Positions 35,272-43,658 of a stretch of DNA of 46,273 nt are shown here, one piece after another (positions within the stretch are counted from its first letter, which is position 1; each line of letters begins with the position of its first letter). The stretch lies in NCBI GenBank assembly GCA_028343215.1, contig JAOLYB010000008.1, positions 1-46,273 on the forward strand. The letters are read 5' to 3'. This DNA is from Candidatus Nitrosopelagicus sp. Its GTDB lineage: Archaea > Thermoproteota > Nitrososphaeria > Nitrososphaerales > Nitrosopumilaceae. Under the pieces are notes generated by a model. The model saw only the letters and a program-made list of their open reading frames with translations. It ran no database searches and was not told where the DNA came from. The position numbers and the translations under genes were made by a program.

Positions 35272-35278
35272 TTAATAA
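35272..35278 (+). promoter_or_regulatory. TATA-like box of the CdvB gene
   Basis: TTAATAA is centred 24 bases before ATG 35299. It fixes that ATG, rather than one 51 bases upstream, as the likely start. Confidence 0.6.
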
Positions 35279-35298
35279 CATATTTCAAAACAGTACGC

Positions 35299-35958
35299 AT
35301 GGCAAGTTTCCAAGACAAATGGGCAGCTCCTCAGAAGCAAAGCTTCATGGACAAACTCGGTGATACTCTCAAACCAAAAGGATCACTAAAACCAAGAGTC
35401 GAAATGGCTGTAAAACGATTACAGGCTCAAATCGGAAAACTTGATGGCATGTGCCAAAAACTCCAAGAAAGAGATCAGAAAATTTTCCAAAAAATTGTCG
35501 CTGCTCAACAAGCACACGACACCTATTCAAGTAAAGTATTATCAAATGAACTAGTAGAAGTTCGTAAAGTTAACAAAATAATGTCTAATGCCAAAATGGG
35601 ATTAGAAAGAATTGAATTAAGATTAACAACCTTCCACGACTTGGGCGATACAGTCACCACATTGATGCCAACAATCGGTCTCATGAACGGACTCAAATCA
35701 TCACTTGTCAAATTCATGCCAGGTGCAGATCAAGAGATTGGTAGAATGACTGAGATGTTAGGTGGACTAATGACTGAAACCTTCAGCAGCAGCGGATCAT
35801 CCTTCGGAGTTGAAGAATCAACAAACACCGAATCTGATAGCATCCTTGCAGAAGCAGCAGCAGTCGCAGAATCACAATCAGGAGAACAGTTCCCTTCAGT
35901 ACCATCAACTGGATTAGAGCAATTTAACGTTCCAACTTCTGAATCAAAATTTATGTAA
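35299..35958 (+). CDS. cdvB: CdvB-like ESCRT-III (Snf7 family) protein
   Basis: This 219-residue protein has a basic N-terminal helix region (about 10-40; SLKPRVEMAVKRLQAQIGKL) and a long helical hairpin with LQERDQKIFQKIVAAQQAHD, then NELVEVRKVNKIMSNA. These are the core helices of archaeal ESCRT-III. A Met-rich region (LGGLMTET) and an acidic Ser/Ala tail follow. In Thaumarchaeota and Sulfolobales, Cdv proteins constrict the cell at division. I chose ATG 35299 because of the TATA box; a frame from 35248 would add 17 residues. Whether this is the principal CdvB or a paralogue cannot be decided here. No CdvA or CdvC gene is in the window. Confidence 0.85.
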   Translation: MASFQDKWAAPQKQSFMDKLGDTLKPKGSLKPRVEMAVKRLQAQIGKLDGMCQKLQERDQKIFQKIVAAQQAHDTYSSKVLSNELVEVRKVNKIMSNAKMGLERIELRLTTFHDLGDTVTTLMPTIGLMNGLKSSLVKFMPGADQEIGRMTEMLGGLMTETFSSSGSSFGVEESTNTESDSILAEAAAVAESQSGEQFPSVPSTGLEQFNVPTSESKFM

Positions 35959-35964
35959 AATTTT

Positions 35965-36444
35965 CTAAAAACTAGAAGATTTATCTCGTGACTCTTTGAA
36001 ACTAGTAATTCTTTTTCCTTCGTCATCGATGATTTTGTCTATACCTGATAGTTTCTCTCTCATTGAAGATATTAGAGTGCCTACCTCATCTGCTTCATTT
36101 TCAACTGTATTTCGTTTTTGAGTCAGATGTTCTATTCCACGTGTCTCTTCATCGATATAATCACTAACTTTCATTAATTTTTCTTTCAAATTTTTAATGT
36201 CTACTGATTCTTCTTCAATCTCTTTTTCAAGATTAGTTCTTTTTTCTTTGAGGTTTGCAATCAAGCCTCCAACATAATCGATAGCCTCTTCTAATTTTGC
36301 CCGCTTGTTCATCAATGATGAAATTCCAATATCTGAGTCTGATTGACCCATTTCTTGAGGTGGTTCAGGCATAGATTCAGTTGGTCTTTCTTCCATCATT
36401 TCGCCGCCTTCGTCTTCTTTGGAAGAACCTAATAATCCAGTCAC
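35965..36444 (-). CDS. Long coiled-coil protein facing cdvB
   Basis: This 159-residue protein has an acidic, proline-containing N-terminus (about 1-35, PTESMPEPPQEMGQ). A nearly continuous coiled coil from about residue 43 to 150 follows, in heptad-like blocks (LMNKRAKLEEAIDYVGGLIA, LKEKRTNLEKEI, LTQKRNTVENEADEVGTLI). It lacks the N-terminal PRC-barrel expected of CdvA. Its gene converges on cdvB with a six-base gap, so a partner role in membrane remodelling is a speculation from position. No family is recognised. Confidence 0.7.
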   Translation of the reverse strand: MTGLLGSSKEDEGGEMMEERPTESMPEPPQEMGQSDSDIGISSLMNKRAKLEEAIDYVGGLIANLKEKRTNLEKEIEEESVDIKNLKEKLMKVSDYIDEETRGIEHLTQKRNTVENEADEVGTLISSMREKLSGIDKIIDDEGKRITSFKESRDKSSSF

Positions 36445-36550
36445 GAATTAACTTCATTTTCCTCAAATAAAAAGATGAACGGACGAATTTTACGCACATT
36501 TTACACATACGAAAAAATACAATTTTCAACAACTTTCATCAAAATTGCCA

Positions 36551-36604
36551 TTTTTAGTCGATTTTTAGCCGTTTCAAACCTGTTCCGCTATGCGTTCCGC
36601 TGTG
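36551..36604. repeat. Two short tandem repeats upstream of a winged-helix gene
   Basis: TTTTTAG-type units lie at about 36551-36570, and GTTCCGCTATG at 36582-36592 is repeated as GTTCCGCTGTG at 36594-36604. The repeats lie 47-100 bases before the ATG at 36651, a position suited to a regulator or activator binding site. Confidence 0.4.
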
Positions 36605-36650
36605 ACATTTCAAAATGTTCCTCATAAAGCTCTTGATCCTAAACTAGACC

Positions 36651-36938
36651 ATGTCAAAACAACAATACAGATCCGAAATGGGAATAATGGGAGACATCTT
36701 AGATGTTACCATGAATGGAGGCCAGCAGGGCGTCATTGTGTCTGCAATCTCCAGAAGAGCAAACCTATCTCACTATGCCGTTCTTGATAAATGTGAAAAA
36801 TTGATCAATGCAGGTTTAGTCGAAACAAGACGTGATGATAGAAATCGCAAATTCATGATAACTGAAAAAGGTCTAAAATTCTTTGATGAATTCAAGAACT
36901 TCCAAAACCTCCTAAATTCGATGAATCTGAGGTATTAG
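36651..36938 (+). CDS. Winged-helix transcriptional regulator
   Basis: This 95-residue protein is a single winged helix: MGIMGDILDVTMNGG (first helix), SAISRRANLSHYAVLDKCEK (helix-turn-helix, about 32-51), then a two-strand wing with ETRRDDRNRKFMITEKG. It fits the HTH_45-like group of small archaeal regulators. It is upstream of a membrane-bound winged-helix gene and has short tandem repeats in its promoter region, which could be autoregulatory sites. Confidence 0.85.
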   Translation: MSKQQYRSEMGIMGDILDVTMNGGQQGVIVSAISRRANLSHYAVLDKCEKLINAGLVETRRDDRNRKFMITEKGLKFFDEFKNFQNLLNSMNLRY

Positions 36939-36998
36939 AATTGAACCAAGAGTCAGCTTGCTGTGGTTGGTTGGAAGATTCCAAGAATGATGGAATGC

Positions 36999-37005
36999 TT
37001 TTAAG
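36999..37005 (+). promoter_or_regulatory. TATA-like box that decides the start at 37028
   Basis: TTTTAAG is centred about 26 bases before ATG 37028, suggesting a separate leaderless transcript that starts at this Met rather than at the TTG at 36941. Confidence 0.55.
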
Positions 37006-37027
37006 CCCAACCGAAGCCCTGATTTTG

Positions 37028-37963
37028 ATGGCTCGCGTACCCCTAGCAGTTTTTGTCCTAATTCTGCTTGCTATGTCGGTACCGCTACAGCACTCTTTTG
37101 GCTCAACTCGAACCCTCGATTTCTTCCTTTTTCCTGATGGATCAACACATGTCACTTATTCTTTAGAATCTGATCCATTACTTCCTGATACTGAAGTTTC
37201 ACTTTATGGTGATTCAGTAGAAAATCTTGTGACAGAAGATGAAAATGGATTTCCTTTAACTACAGAATCTAAAAAAAATATATTACAAGTTGAAACGCTG
37301 GGGTCTTCAAATATTCTGATTAATTATGATACGTATTCACTAATTTCAAAAGACGGAAAAATTTGGTCATTTGAGATAAATTCTCCAGTCGAATTCAATG
37401 TTGTAATGCCAGAAAACTCTGTCATTGTGGGAATGTCAACATTTCCTATTGACATGAATGTAGATTCTGACAGAACAAAAATTCTTCTTCCTAGTGGAAT
37501 TGCTGAAATCACATATTTCTTAACAGTCGCAGAATCATCCCAGGTCTTACCAACTGATGAAACTCCTGTATCAGAAGGTGATAATTCTATGATGTATGTT
37601 GCAGGTGGAGCTGCTGTAGCAATTGCAGCAATAGCAGCGATTGCACTAAAGATGAAAAATAAACCAAAACAAATTGTTTCAACTTCTCAAACCACAGTTT
37701 TAGAAAAGAATGAACCTTTCAATATTGAGAGGGTTCTACAAATGCCAGATATCAGAGAAGATGATAAAGAGATAATCAAATTTATTCATGAAAATGGTGG
37801 CAGTGCATTAGAAAGTGATCTTAGGAAAAAATTCCTTTTACCTAGAACAACAATGTGGAGAGCAGTAAAAAGATTAGAAAGATATGAATTAATTGAAATC
37901 ACTAAAAAAGACCAACAAAACCTCATAAAATTAACAAATGTGGAGGATGACAAAAATGAATAA
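37028..37963 (+). CDS. Membrane-spanning winged-helix regulator with extracellular sensor-like domain
   Basis: From ATG 37028 the product has 311 residues: a signal helix (about 1-25; PLAVFVLILLAMSVPL), an extracytoplasmic beta-rich domain (about 26-180), and a transmembrane helix (about 187-208, AGGAAVAIAAIAAIAL). A cytosolic winged helix ends it (about 240-311, with DKEIIKFIHENGG and LLPRTTMWRAVKRLERYELI). A longer frame exists from TTG 36941, but it would bury the signal helix. The layout is that of a one-component sensor linking an outside signal to DNA. The ligand is unknown. Its 3' end overlaps the next gene's start by eight bases. Confidence 0.82.
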   Translation: MARVPLAVFVLILLAMSVPLQHSFGSTRTLDFFLFPDGSTHVTYSLESDPLLPDTEVSLYGDSVENLVTEDENGFPLTTESKKNILQVETLGSSNILINYDTYSLISKDGKIWSFEINSPVEFNVVMPENSVIVGMSTFPIDMNVDSDRTKILLPSGIAEITYFLTVAESSQVLPTDETPVSEGDNSMMYVAGGAAVAIAAIAAIALKMKNKPKQIVSTSQTTVLEKNEPFNIERVLQMPDIREDDKEIIKFIHENGGSALESDLRKKFLLPRTTMWRAVKRLERYELIEITKKDQQNLIKLTNVEDDKNE

Positions 37964-39038
37964 AATTTATGGTTTTATTGCAATCTTTGCATTTGCTGGT
38001 CTTTTGTTACCTACATCAGCCATGCAAGTTGAAGCTGCATCTGATTTAGATTATATGTTAAATATTGCTGAAAAGGCAAAGCGTTACATTAAACACAACA
38101 TCGATGAGATGGAAAATTCAAACACACAAGATTGGAAGAACAGACAAGCTGTACTAGAGATTTACAATAAAAGTAGTTATGAAATTGATCAATTATCAAC
38201 TGCAATCAAAGATGGAGATGTAAAATCTGCAAGAGAATTATTCATTTCATCTATGGGTAAAATTAAACAAATCAGCCAGATGCTAAACCAAATTGCTGAA
38301 AGTAAAGCACAAGATGCAGCACTACCAGATCATTCTCAGATTATCAAAAGATATGAGATGAATTATCAAAGACTTCAACAAATATCTGATAAAATTGGAG
38401 CCGATGTTGACTTTTCAGAAATGAAAGGTCTCATATCTCTTGCAAAACAAAATAATGAACAAGGTGAAAGTGACAAAGCAAAGCAAACAATTGATCAGAT
38501 TGCTTTGAAAGGACTTGAAATCTATAAATCACTTCAATCAATTAATGAGAAAAATAAGATAATTCGTGCACAAGCATTGGCTGAAAAATATGTAGACAAA
38601 ATCAATGTACTAATTGTACAAGCCAAAACCTCTGGTTTACTAGATTATGTTAAACAATTAGAGAATACAAAAACTCAACTTGTTTCCTCCAATTCTACAT
38701 CTCAAATCACAAAACATATCAGAATAGTTATTACAATAAATAGTGATATACAAGAAATCAACAGAAACAATCTACAACAAATTGATGTTGATGAAATTCA
38801 ACTATCCCAAAAACAAAAAATCACATCTGAACTCTCTCAGTTAGAGACTAAAGCCAAGTTACTTCATTCTGAAGCAAAAGAAAGCAATGCGGCATTATAT
38901 TATGTGGAAAAAGCAATTACCATAATTAATGATTTGAGAAACAATCTAGATGAGTCTGAACGAAAAATTAATTCAAAACTACAATTAATAGATCAACTCC
39001 TAACAAAAGCAGAGAAAATAGTGCAAGAATCAACATAA
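37956..39038 (+). CDS. Exported long helical protein
   Basis: This 360-residue protein has a signal peptide (about 1-27, ending SAMQVEA). The remainder is almost all helix, rich in Lys, Gln and Glu with heptad-like segments, which suggests a coiled-coil or spectrin-like exported protein. I chose ATG 37956 because GGAGG lies about ten bases upstream (37941-37945); in-frame ATGs at 37938 and 37947 are alternatives. The start overlaps the end of the membrane regulator by eight bases, so the two are translationally coupled. That makes it a candidate partner or target of the sensor. The function is unknown. Confidence 0.8.
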   Translation: MNKIYGFIAIFAFAGLLLPTSAMQVEAASDLDYMLNIAEKAKRYIKHNIDEMENSNTQDWKNRQAVLEIYNKSSYEIDQLSTAIKDGDVKSARELFISSMGKIKQISQMLNQIAESKAQDAALPDHSQIIKRYEMNYQRLQQISDKIGADVDFSEMKGLISLAKQNNEQGESDKAKQTIDQIALKGLEIYKSLQSINEKNKIIRAQALAEKYVDKINVLIVQAKTSGLLDYVKQLENTKTQLVSSNSTSQITKHIRIVITINSDIQEINRNNLQQIDVDEIQLSQKQKITSELSQLETKAKLLHSEAKESNAALYYVEKAITIINDLRNNLDESERKINSKLQLIDQLLTKAEKIVQEST

Positions 39039-39070
39039 ACTTCATATAGATTTCAATCCCGTTTTTCATT

Positions 39071-39319
39071 ATGACTTCAAAAGCAATCATTTTTGGTGTT
39101 GGATTACCAATGGTAATTTTTGGAGCATTCATAGCACTAGCCATAGCACCACTTGCTGAAGGAGTAGTATCGACAATTGAATTTGTTGGATCTCTGATTG
39201 GAATTTTGGGTGTTGTCTTTATGATCTCAGGTATGTTCTATAAAAAAAGAAATAATTATTCAAGAATAATTGTGCCTAAGAAATTCACATCCTTTAAAAT
39301 AACCTTTCAAACCAAATGA
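39071..39319 (+). CDS. Small two-helix membrane protein
   Basis: This 82-residue protein has two hydrophobic helices (about 5-28 and 35-57, GSLIGILGVVFMISGMFY). A basic C-terminal tail (KKRNNYSRIIVPKKF) is presumably cytosolic. It lies five bases upstream of folE, but no functional link is evident. Confidence 0.65.
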   Translation: MTSKAIIFGVGLPMVIFGAFIALAIAPLAEGVVSTIEFVGSLIGILGVVFMISGMFYKKRNNYSRIIVPKKFTSFKITFQTK

Positions 39320-39323
39320 TCAC

Positions 39324-39863
39324 ATGGATAAAGAGCGTGTCAAAAAACTAGTACGTGAACTAATCATTGAAATCGGCGAAGATCCTACTAGAGAGGGTCT
39401 AAAGGATACTCCTAGAAGAATTGCTGATGCTTATAGTGAAATATTTCAAGGCTATGATTCTGATTCTGAACTATCTGTGCAATTTTCTGAAGATTCTGAA
39501 ACAGTAGTTGCAAAAAATATTCAATTTTATTCAATGTGTGAACATCACATGTTACCATTTTATGGAACTATTCAAATTGCATACGTACCAAACGGTCGTG
39601 TCTTTGGAATTTCTAAACTAGTTAGAGTTGTTGAAAAATTCTCAAAGAGACTTCAAATTCAAGAAAGAATTACCAAAAATATTGCAGATGAACTTTATGC
39701 TCAAGGTGTAAAAGGTGTTGCAGTTGTAGCAGATGCTGAACATCTATGTATGAAGATGAGAGGCGTCAAAAATGATGCCAAAGTCACAACATCGGCATTT
39801 AGAGGTACATTTGAGGATCAAAAGACCAAAGAAGAGCTTCTAAAAGCTATGTATGTCAAATAG
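39324..39863 (+). CDS. folE: GTP cyclohydrolase I (GCYH-IA)
   Basis: This 179-residue enzyme opens GTP to 7,8-dihydroneopterin triphosphate. The N-terminal DPTREGLKDTPRRIADAY and the zinc ligands in FYSMCEHHMLPF (about 71-82) and AEHLCMKMRG (about 140-149) are all present. QERITKNIADEL is also conserved. In archaea this activity feeds the 7-deazaguanine (archaeosine) pathway. A QueC gene lies less than 400 bases downstream on the other strand, which supports that role. QueD and QueE are not in the window. Confidence 0.95.
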   Translation: MDKERVKKLVRELIIEIGEDPTREGLKDTPRRIADAYSEIFQGYDSDSELSVQFSEDSETVVAKNIQFYSMCEHHMLPFYGTIQIAYVPNGRVFGISKLVRVVEKFSKRLQIQERITKNIADELYAQGVKGVAVVADAEHLCMKMRGVKNDAKVTTSAFRGTFEDQKTKEELLKAMYVK

Positions 39864-39906
39864 TCCTCTATCAAAAATTAAATAATCCCCTAATTAGAAA
39901 TTCATC

Positions 39907-40221
39907 ATGCCTGCAAGAAATAATATACACGTTCCAGGTGAATCATGGCCATTTTTCTCCTGGTCTATTATTGAATTTGCAATAGTAATTGCAATTGCAA
40001 TAGTTATTTCATGGCAAGTCAACCCATTCTTTGAAGATTCTGTGATGTCTTATGGATGGGAATGTGAACAAACATCACAAATAACCGACTGTAGTATCGC
40101 AGATGAAGAAACTGTTAATCAAGGCTCACTTAATTGGATATTTTGGGGAATAGTAGGTGCAATCTTTGCTGGATGGTATATGGGCGCTCGTAGATTTGTT
40201 TTAAAAAGAAAAATACTCTAA
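39907..40221 (+). CDS. Small membrane protein with two helices and an exposed loop
   Basis: This 104-residue protein has two hydrophobic helices (about 16-36, FAIVIAIAIVISW, and 78-95, WIFWGIVGAIFAGWYMG). They flank an acidic loop with two cysteines (ECEQTSQITDCS) that could form a disulfide outside. No family is recognised. It lies between folE and queC. Confidence 0.68.
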   Translation: MPARNNIHVPGESWPFFSWSIIEFAIVIAIAIVISWQVNPFFEDSVMSYGWECEQTSQITDCSIADEETVNQGSLNWIFWGIVGAIFAGWYMGARRFVLKRKIL

Positions 40222-40223
40222 TT

Positions 40224-40898
40224 TTATTTCAAATATTTTGTCTTATCTGTAATCTTTGCTTTTGCAAATGCAATTTTCCTATTATTACATGATTCACATT
40301 TTCCACATTGCATTTTACCACTTAGATAACAGCTCCATGTCTTGAAAATTTCATTTCCTAAAACCTTGTAGCCTTTTTTTATTAAATCACTTTTTGAAAT
40401 ATTTTCTGAATATGGAGACCAAATTTTAATTTCCTTTCTAATTTTATTTTTAATTCCATCATATTCACCTTGATTTAATGCAGATTGTATTTTTCTAGTA
40501 AATTCTGGTCTACAATCTGGGTATTGTGTATCTCCTTTTTGTGCTCCATATGCAACTAGTTCTGCATTTAGGGTAAATGCCCATGCTGTGGCAATTGAAA
40601 GAAATATTGCATTTCTGATAGGGACTACGATAGAATATTCAAACGTACTAGGCATCTTTTTCTTTGTATTAGTTAGAACATTACTATCTCCGTACAATTC
40701 CTTCATAAAACCAATATCAAGAATTTTGTGCTCTTTTAGTTTGAGTAATTTTCCTATACGCTTTGCAGCCTTTATCTCCTCAGATGCTCTCTGGCCATAT
40801 GCAAATGTAATTCCATACAACTGGTATCCTTTTTTCAAATATGACATCATGCATGCTGAATCTAAACCTCCACTTAGAATAATAACTGCTCTTTTCAT
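40224..40898 (-). CDS. queC: 7-cyano-7-deazaguanine synthase
   Basis: This 224-residue ATP-dependent enzyme converts 7-carboxy-7-deazaguanine to preQ0, the precursor of archaeosine in tRNA. The ATP pyrophosphatase loop is SGGLDSACM (about 9-17), and the zinc site is near the C-terminus (SCYLSGKMQCGKCESC). YGAQKGDTQYPDCRPEF is a conserved block. The gene pairs functionally with folE nearby, and it is three bases from the homoserine kinase gene on the same strand. Confidence 0.93.
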   Translation of the reverse strand: MKRAVIILSGGLDSACMMSYLKKGYQLYGITFAYGQRASEEIKAAKRIGKLLKLKEHKILDIGFMKELYGDSNVLTNTKKKMPSTFEYSIVVPIRNAIFLSIATAWAFTLNAELVAYGAQKGDTQYPDCRPEFTRKIQSALNQGEYDGIKNKIRKEIKIWSPYSENISKSDLIKKGYKVLGNEIFKTWSCYLSGKMQCGKCESCNNRKIAFAKAKITDKTKYLK

Positions 40899-40901
40899 TT
40901 T

Positions 40902-41822
40902 TTACCTTCTGATTACTGGACCTTTGCTTGGTTTACAAACAAAAATTCTAGATTCTTTTTTTGCATCTTTGAATCCTCTTTTCATCGCATTAGAAATTTT
41001 CTTCACATCATGTTTTTTATCTGTAAATGCAATTACTGATGGTCCTGCACCACTTATTGTAACTCCATATGCACCTGCAGCTAATGCATTTTTTTTCACT
41101 TTATCAAATCCAGGAATCATATGTTTTCTTGCTGGTTCAACAATAACATCTTGTACTGATTTTCCAATTAATTCTGAATTTCTTTCTGAAAAACCTGCGA
41201 CTATTGCTGATGCATTTGAGATATTTTTTATCATGTCTAATAATGAAACTTTTTTTGGGATAACTCCTCTTGAAACCTTGGTTTTTTTTGCAGGAACCTT
41301 CAATTCTGGCACTGCTACACACAAAACTAAGTCACTTGGAGGTTGCATTTTTACAACTTGTAATGGCTTTGTCTTAACTATCACAAATCCACCTAATACT
41401 GATGCTGCAACATTATCATAATGAATTGTACCTGCACTAGCTTTCTCACCAATTCCAGCAAATTCAACTAATTCTGCATCAGATAATTTCAAATTGTATA
41501 ATTTGTTAATACCTACTGCACATGCAGAAGCTGATGCTGCACTACTTCCCATTCCATATCCTGCTGGTATATTTTTATTAATTTTAATTTCTATACCATC
41601 TTTTATCTTAAATTTTTTTTTCATTGCAGATACAACTAATCCTGCAGTATTTTTTGATGGACTTAATGGAATATCATCTGAACTTACTATAACGATTCCT
41701 TTTCCTTTCTTTGTTAGAATAACATTGTCATATAGTGCATCTAATGCCATACCAAACACGTCAAATCCTGGACCTAAATTTGCAGTAGAGCAAGGAGCAC
41801 GTACAGTTACTGATTTTACCAT
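40902..41822 (-). CDS. thrB: Homoserine kinase (GHMP family)
   Basis: This 306-residue GHMP kinase phosphorylates homoserine in threonine synthesis. VRAPCSTANLGPGFDVFGMA at the N-terminus and the ATP loop PAGYGMGSSAASASA (about 86-100) are diagnostic. The C-terminal GAYGVTISGAGPSVIA is the third GHMP motif. It overlaps the end of the GPN GTPase gene by one base and is followed by queC, making a compact three-gene run. Confidence 0.92.
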   Translation of the reverse strand: MVKSVTVRAPCSTANLGPGFDVFGMALDALYDNVILTKKGKGIVIVSSDDIPLSPSKNTAGLVVSAMKKKFKIKDGIEIKINKNIPAGYGMGSSAASASACAVGINKLYNLKLSDAELVEFAGIGEKASAGTIHYDNVAASVLGGFVIVKTKPLQVVKMQPPSDLVLCVAVPELKVPAKKTKVSRGVIPKKVSLLDMIKNISNASAIVAGFSERNSELIGKSVQDVIVEPARKHMIPGFDKVKKNALAAGAYGVTISGAGPSVIAFTDKKHDVKKISNAMKRGFKDAKKESRIFVCKPSKGPVIRR

Positions 41823-42580
41823 TAATCTTCTATTTCTTCGCCCAAGTTAATAGTTCTGCTTAATGCACTTTGTAGATTTACCATTCCATCTCCTGTTGCA
41901 TTAGAAACTGGAATCAAATCCTGTTGAAAATCATGTCTGTTTAAACTTGTTAACATATCCGATACTAGAGAAAATGTATCTCCATTCACTTCTCCTGCTA
42001 AATCTGCCTCTAACTGTGAGCCTGTTCCAGACCAGCTTAACACCTTTTCTAATTTTTCTTGTATCAAGTCTGTTTTGGTAATGACATTAACTGTTGGCAA
42101 TCCTAGTCGTAATCTTATTGATGTTGACAATAATGTTAGTGACACAAAATTATTTGGAGTTGAAACCATTGTTCCATCAAACAAAAACAAGTTCATTTTT
42201 TCTTCTGCAATAAACTCATTTACAAAAAATGGACCACTCTGTCTGTATGCAAATAATTCAATTTGTCCTGGTGTATCAACTATAAGATAATCTGGATTAA
42301 TTGTATCTGCCTCTTTTTGTATATCATCAATTTTTGTAGCAATCAAATCATTTGCCATTATCAAAGAGCCATTTGATCCTAACTCGTATTGTTCCATCAA
42401 TGAATTAAGATCAATGTAATCTCTAACATCGATATCTGGTGAATATGGCAAACTTGCTACCCCTGGATCTAAATTTAGGGTAATTGGGAATGTGGCATTT
42501 TTTGCATAATATTCCTTGAGTTTTGAAGTCAGTAACGACTTTCCTGCCCCTGCTGTGCCTGTAACAAAAATAACTTTCAA
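41822..42580 (-). CDS. GPN-loop GTPase
   Basis: This 252-residue GTPase has P-loop GTAGAGKS (about 7-14), DTPGQIELF (about 102-110) and NVITKTDL (about 160-167). The insertion that defines the family normally reads Gly-Pro-Asn, but here it reads LGSNGSL (about 67-73), so proline is replaced by serine. LNLDPGVASLPYSPDIDVRD is typical of the archaeal and eukaryotic GPN1-type proteins, which help assemble RNA polymerase in eukaryotes. The archaeal role is uncertain. It is the first gene of the run with thrB and queC, and it is divergent from the flippase-like gene. Confidence 0.88.
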   Translation of the reverse strand: MKVIFVTGTAGAGKSLLTSKLKEYYAKNATFPITLNLDPGVASLPYSPDIDVRDYIDLNSLMEQYELGSNGSLIMANDLIATKIDDIQKEADTINPDYLIVDTPGQIELFAYRQSGPFFVNEFIAEEKMNLFLFDGTMVSTPNNFVSLTLLSTSIRLRLGLPTVNVITKTDLIQEKLEKVLSWSGTGSQLEADLAGEVNGDTFSLVSDMLTSLNRHDFQQDLIPVSNATGDGMVNLQSALSRTINLGEEIED

Positions 42581-42638
42581 TGGTTCGACAAAAATTCTTT
42601 TTTATTCGCTTATATTTGAATCTCTTAAAAATTGAGCA

Positions 42639-43655
42639 ATGAACTGGCGACTAGCAGTAATTCCTGTTACCCTCATACCAATCATCATAATTGCTGTCCA
42701 ATTTGACATTGAAGCCGAAGATATCTTTGCAATAGGTGCAATACCTTTCGCATTAGCCGTTTTAGCAATAATGACGAAATTAGGATTGCAAGGATTAAAG
42801 CTTGCATACATTGCACGAACTTTTCTTGGTCCATTCGATTCGATAAAACGCCTAACTGCAATGCGTGTTGGTAGTGAGTTTATCAAATTTACAACTCCAA
42901 TGTTTGTTGGAGCAGAGTTTGCAGTCATCTATTACATGACAAAAAAAGGAATACCAACATCAAAAGCTTCATGGGTTGCATTATTAGATATTGTAACTGA
43001 AGTATTTGCAGCAGGTGTACTTTCAATTCTAGCAGGAATTCTTGCATTAATGTACGGTGCATATGTTGTTGGAGCCGTAGTTTTAGGAACCGCAGTTCCA
43101 ATTACAGGATTATGGATTGTTTTATTTTTCATGTCATCAAAACGTACATTCACACTTCCTAGGGTAATTTCATACATTGCCACTACACTTGGAAAAGAAC
43201 GTGGAGAAAAATATGTCAAACAAACCAATGGTTGGATTGAAGATGTTTGTGTGATGAGTAGAGAAAATCTTCATTCTAGTAAATCAAAAAAAGTGTTCAT
43301 TGTAGGATTTTTTGTATCAATTGTATCTTGGATATGTTATGGAATTTCATTTTTAATAATTGCTGATGGTGTAGGTTTTGCAGTAGAATTCTTTGATTCA
43401 ATTATGGCAGTAATGGGCGCAAATGCAATTGCTAATCTTCCAATTACAGTTGGTGGTTCAGGATTAGCAGAATTTGGAATAATTGCTTATTTGAATAACT
43501 TAGATCCTTTTAATTTATCTGCAGATGTTGATCCACTTCAATGGAACGCTGTAATTGGATGGAGAATTGCCACATATTACGTACCAATTGCTGTTACATG
43601 GATCTTGTTGGTAAAATTAGCATTAAGTAAAATCAGTAAACCAAATTCTGCATGA
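42639..43655 (+). CDS. Flippase-like / lysylphosphatidylglycerol synthase transmembrane domain protein (UPF0104 type)
   Basis: This 338-residue protein has about seven to eight membrane helices. It matches the UPF0104 / LPG-synthase transmembrane pattern, including MRVGSEFIKFTTPMFVGAEFAVIYYM (in pieces) near the second pair of helices and NAIANLPITVGGSGLAEFG in the C-terminal part. Members are thought to move lipids or polyprenyl sugars across the membrane. The substrate is unknown. It is followed by an SDR gene starting three bases later. The upstream neighbour is divergent with 58 bases between the starts. Confidence 0.82.
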   Translation: MNWRLAVIPVTLIPIIIIAVQFDIEAEDIFAIGAIPFALAVLAIMTKLGLQGLKLAYIARTFLGPFDSIKRLTAMRVGSEFIKFTTPMFVGAEFAVIYYMTKKGIPTSKASWVALLDIVTEVFAAGVLSILAGILALMYGAYVVGAVVLGTAVPITGLWIVLFFMSSKRTFTLPRVISYIATTLGKERGEKYVKQTNGWIEDVCVMSRENLHSSKSKKVFIVGFFVSIVSWICYGISFLIIADGVGFAVEFFDSIMAVMGANAIANLPITVGGSGLAEFGIIAYLNNLDPFNLSADVDPLQWNAVIGWRIATYYVPIAVTWILLVKLALSKISKPNSA

Positions 43656-43658
43656 ACA

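Noticed and set aside
36941-37027. TTG start at 36941 for the membrane sensor gene
   Set aside because: It would place 29 residues before the signal helix; the TATA-like box at 36999-37005 fits ATG 37028.
40588-41421. 277-residue plus-strand frame across queC and thrB
   Set aside because: It is the antisense shadow of two well-identified genes (QueC and homoserine kinase motifs are on the minus strand).
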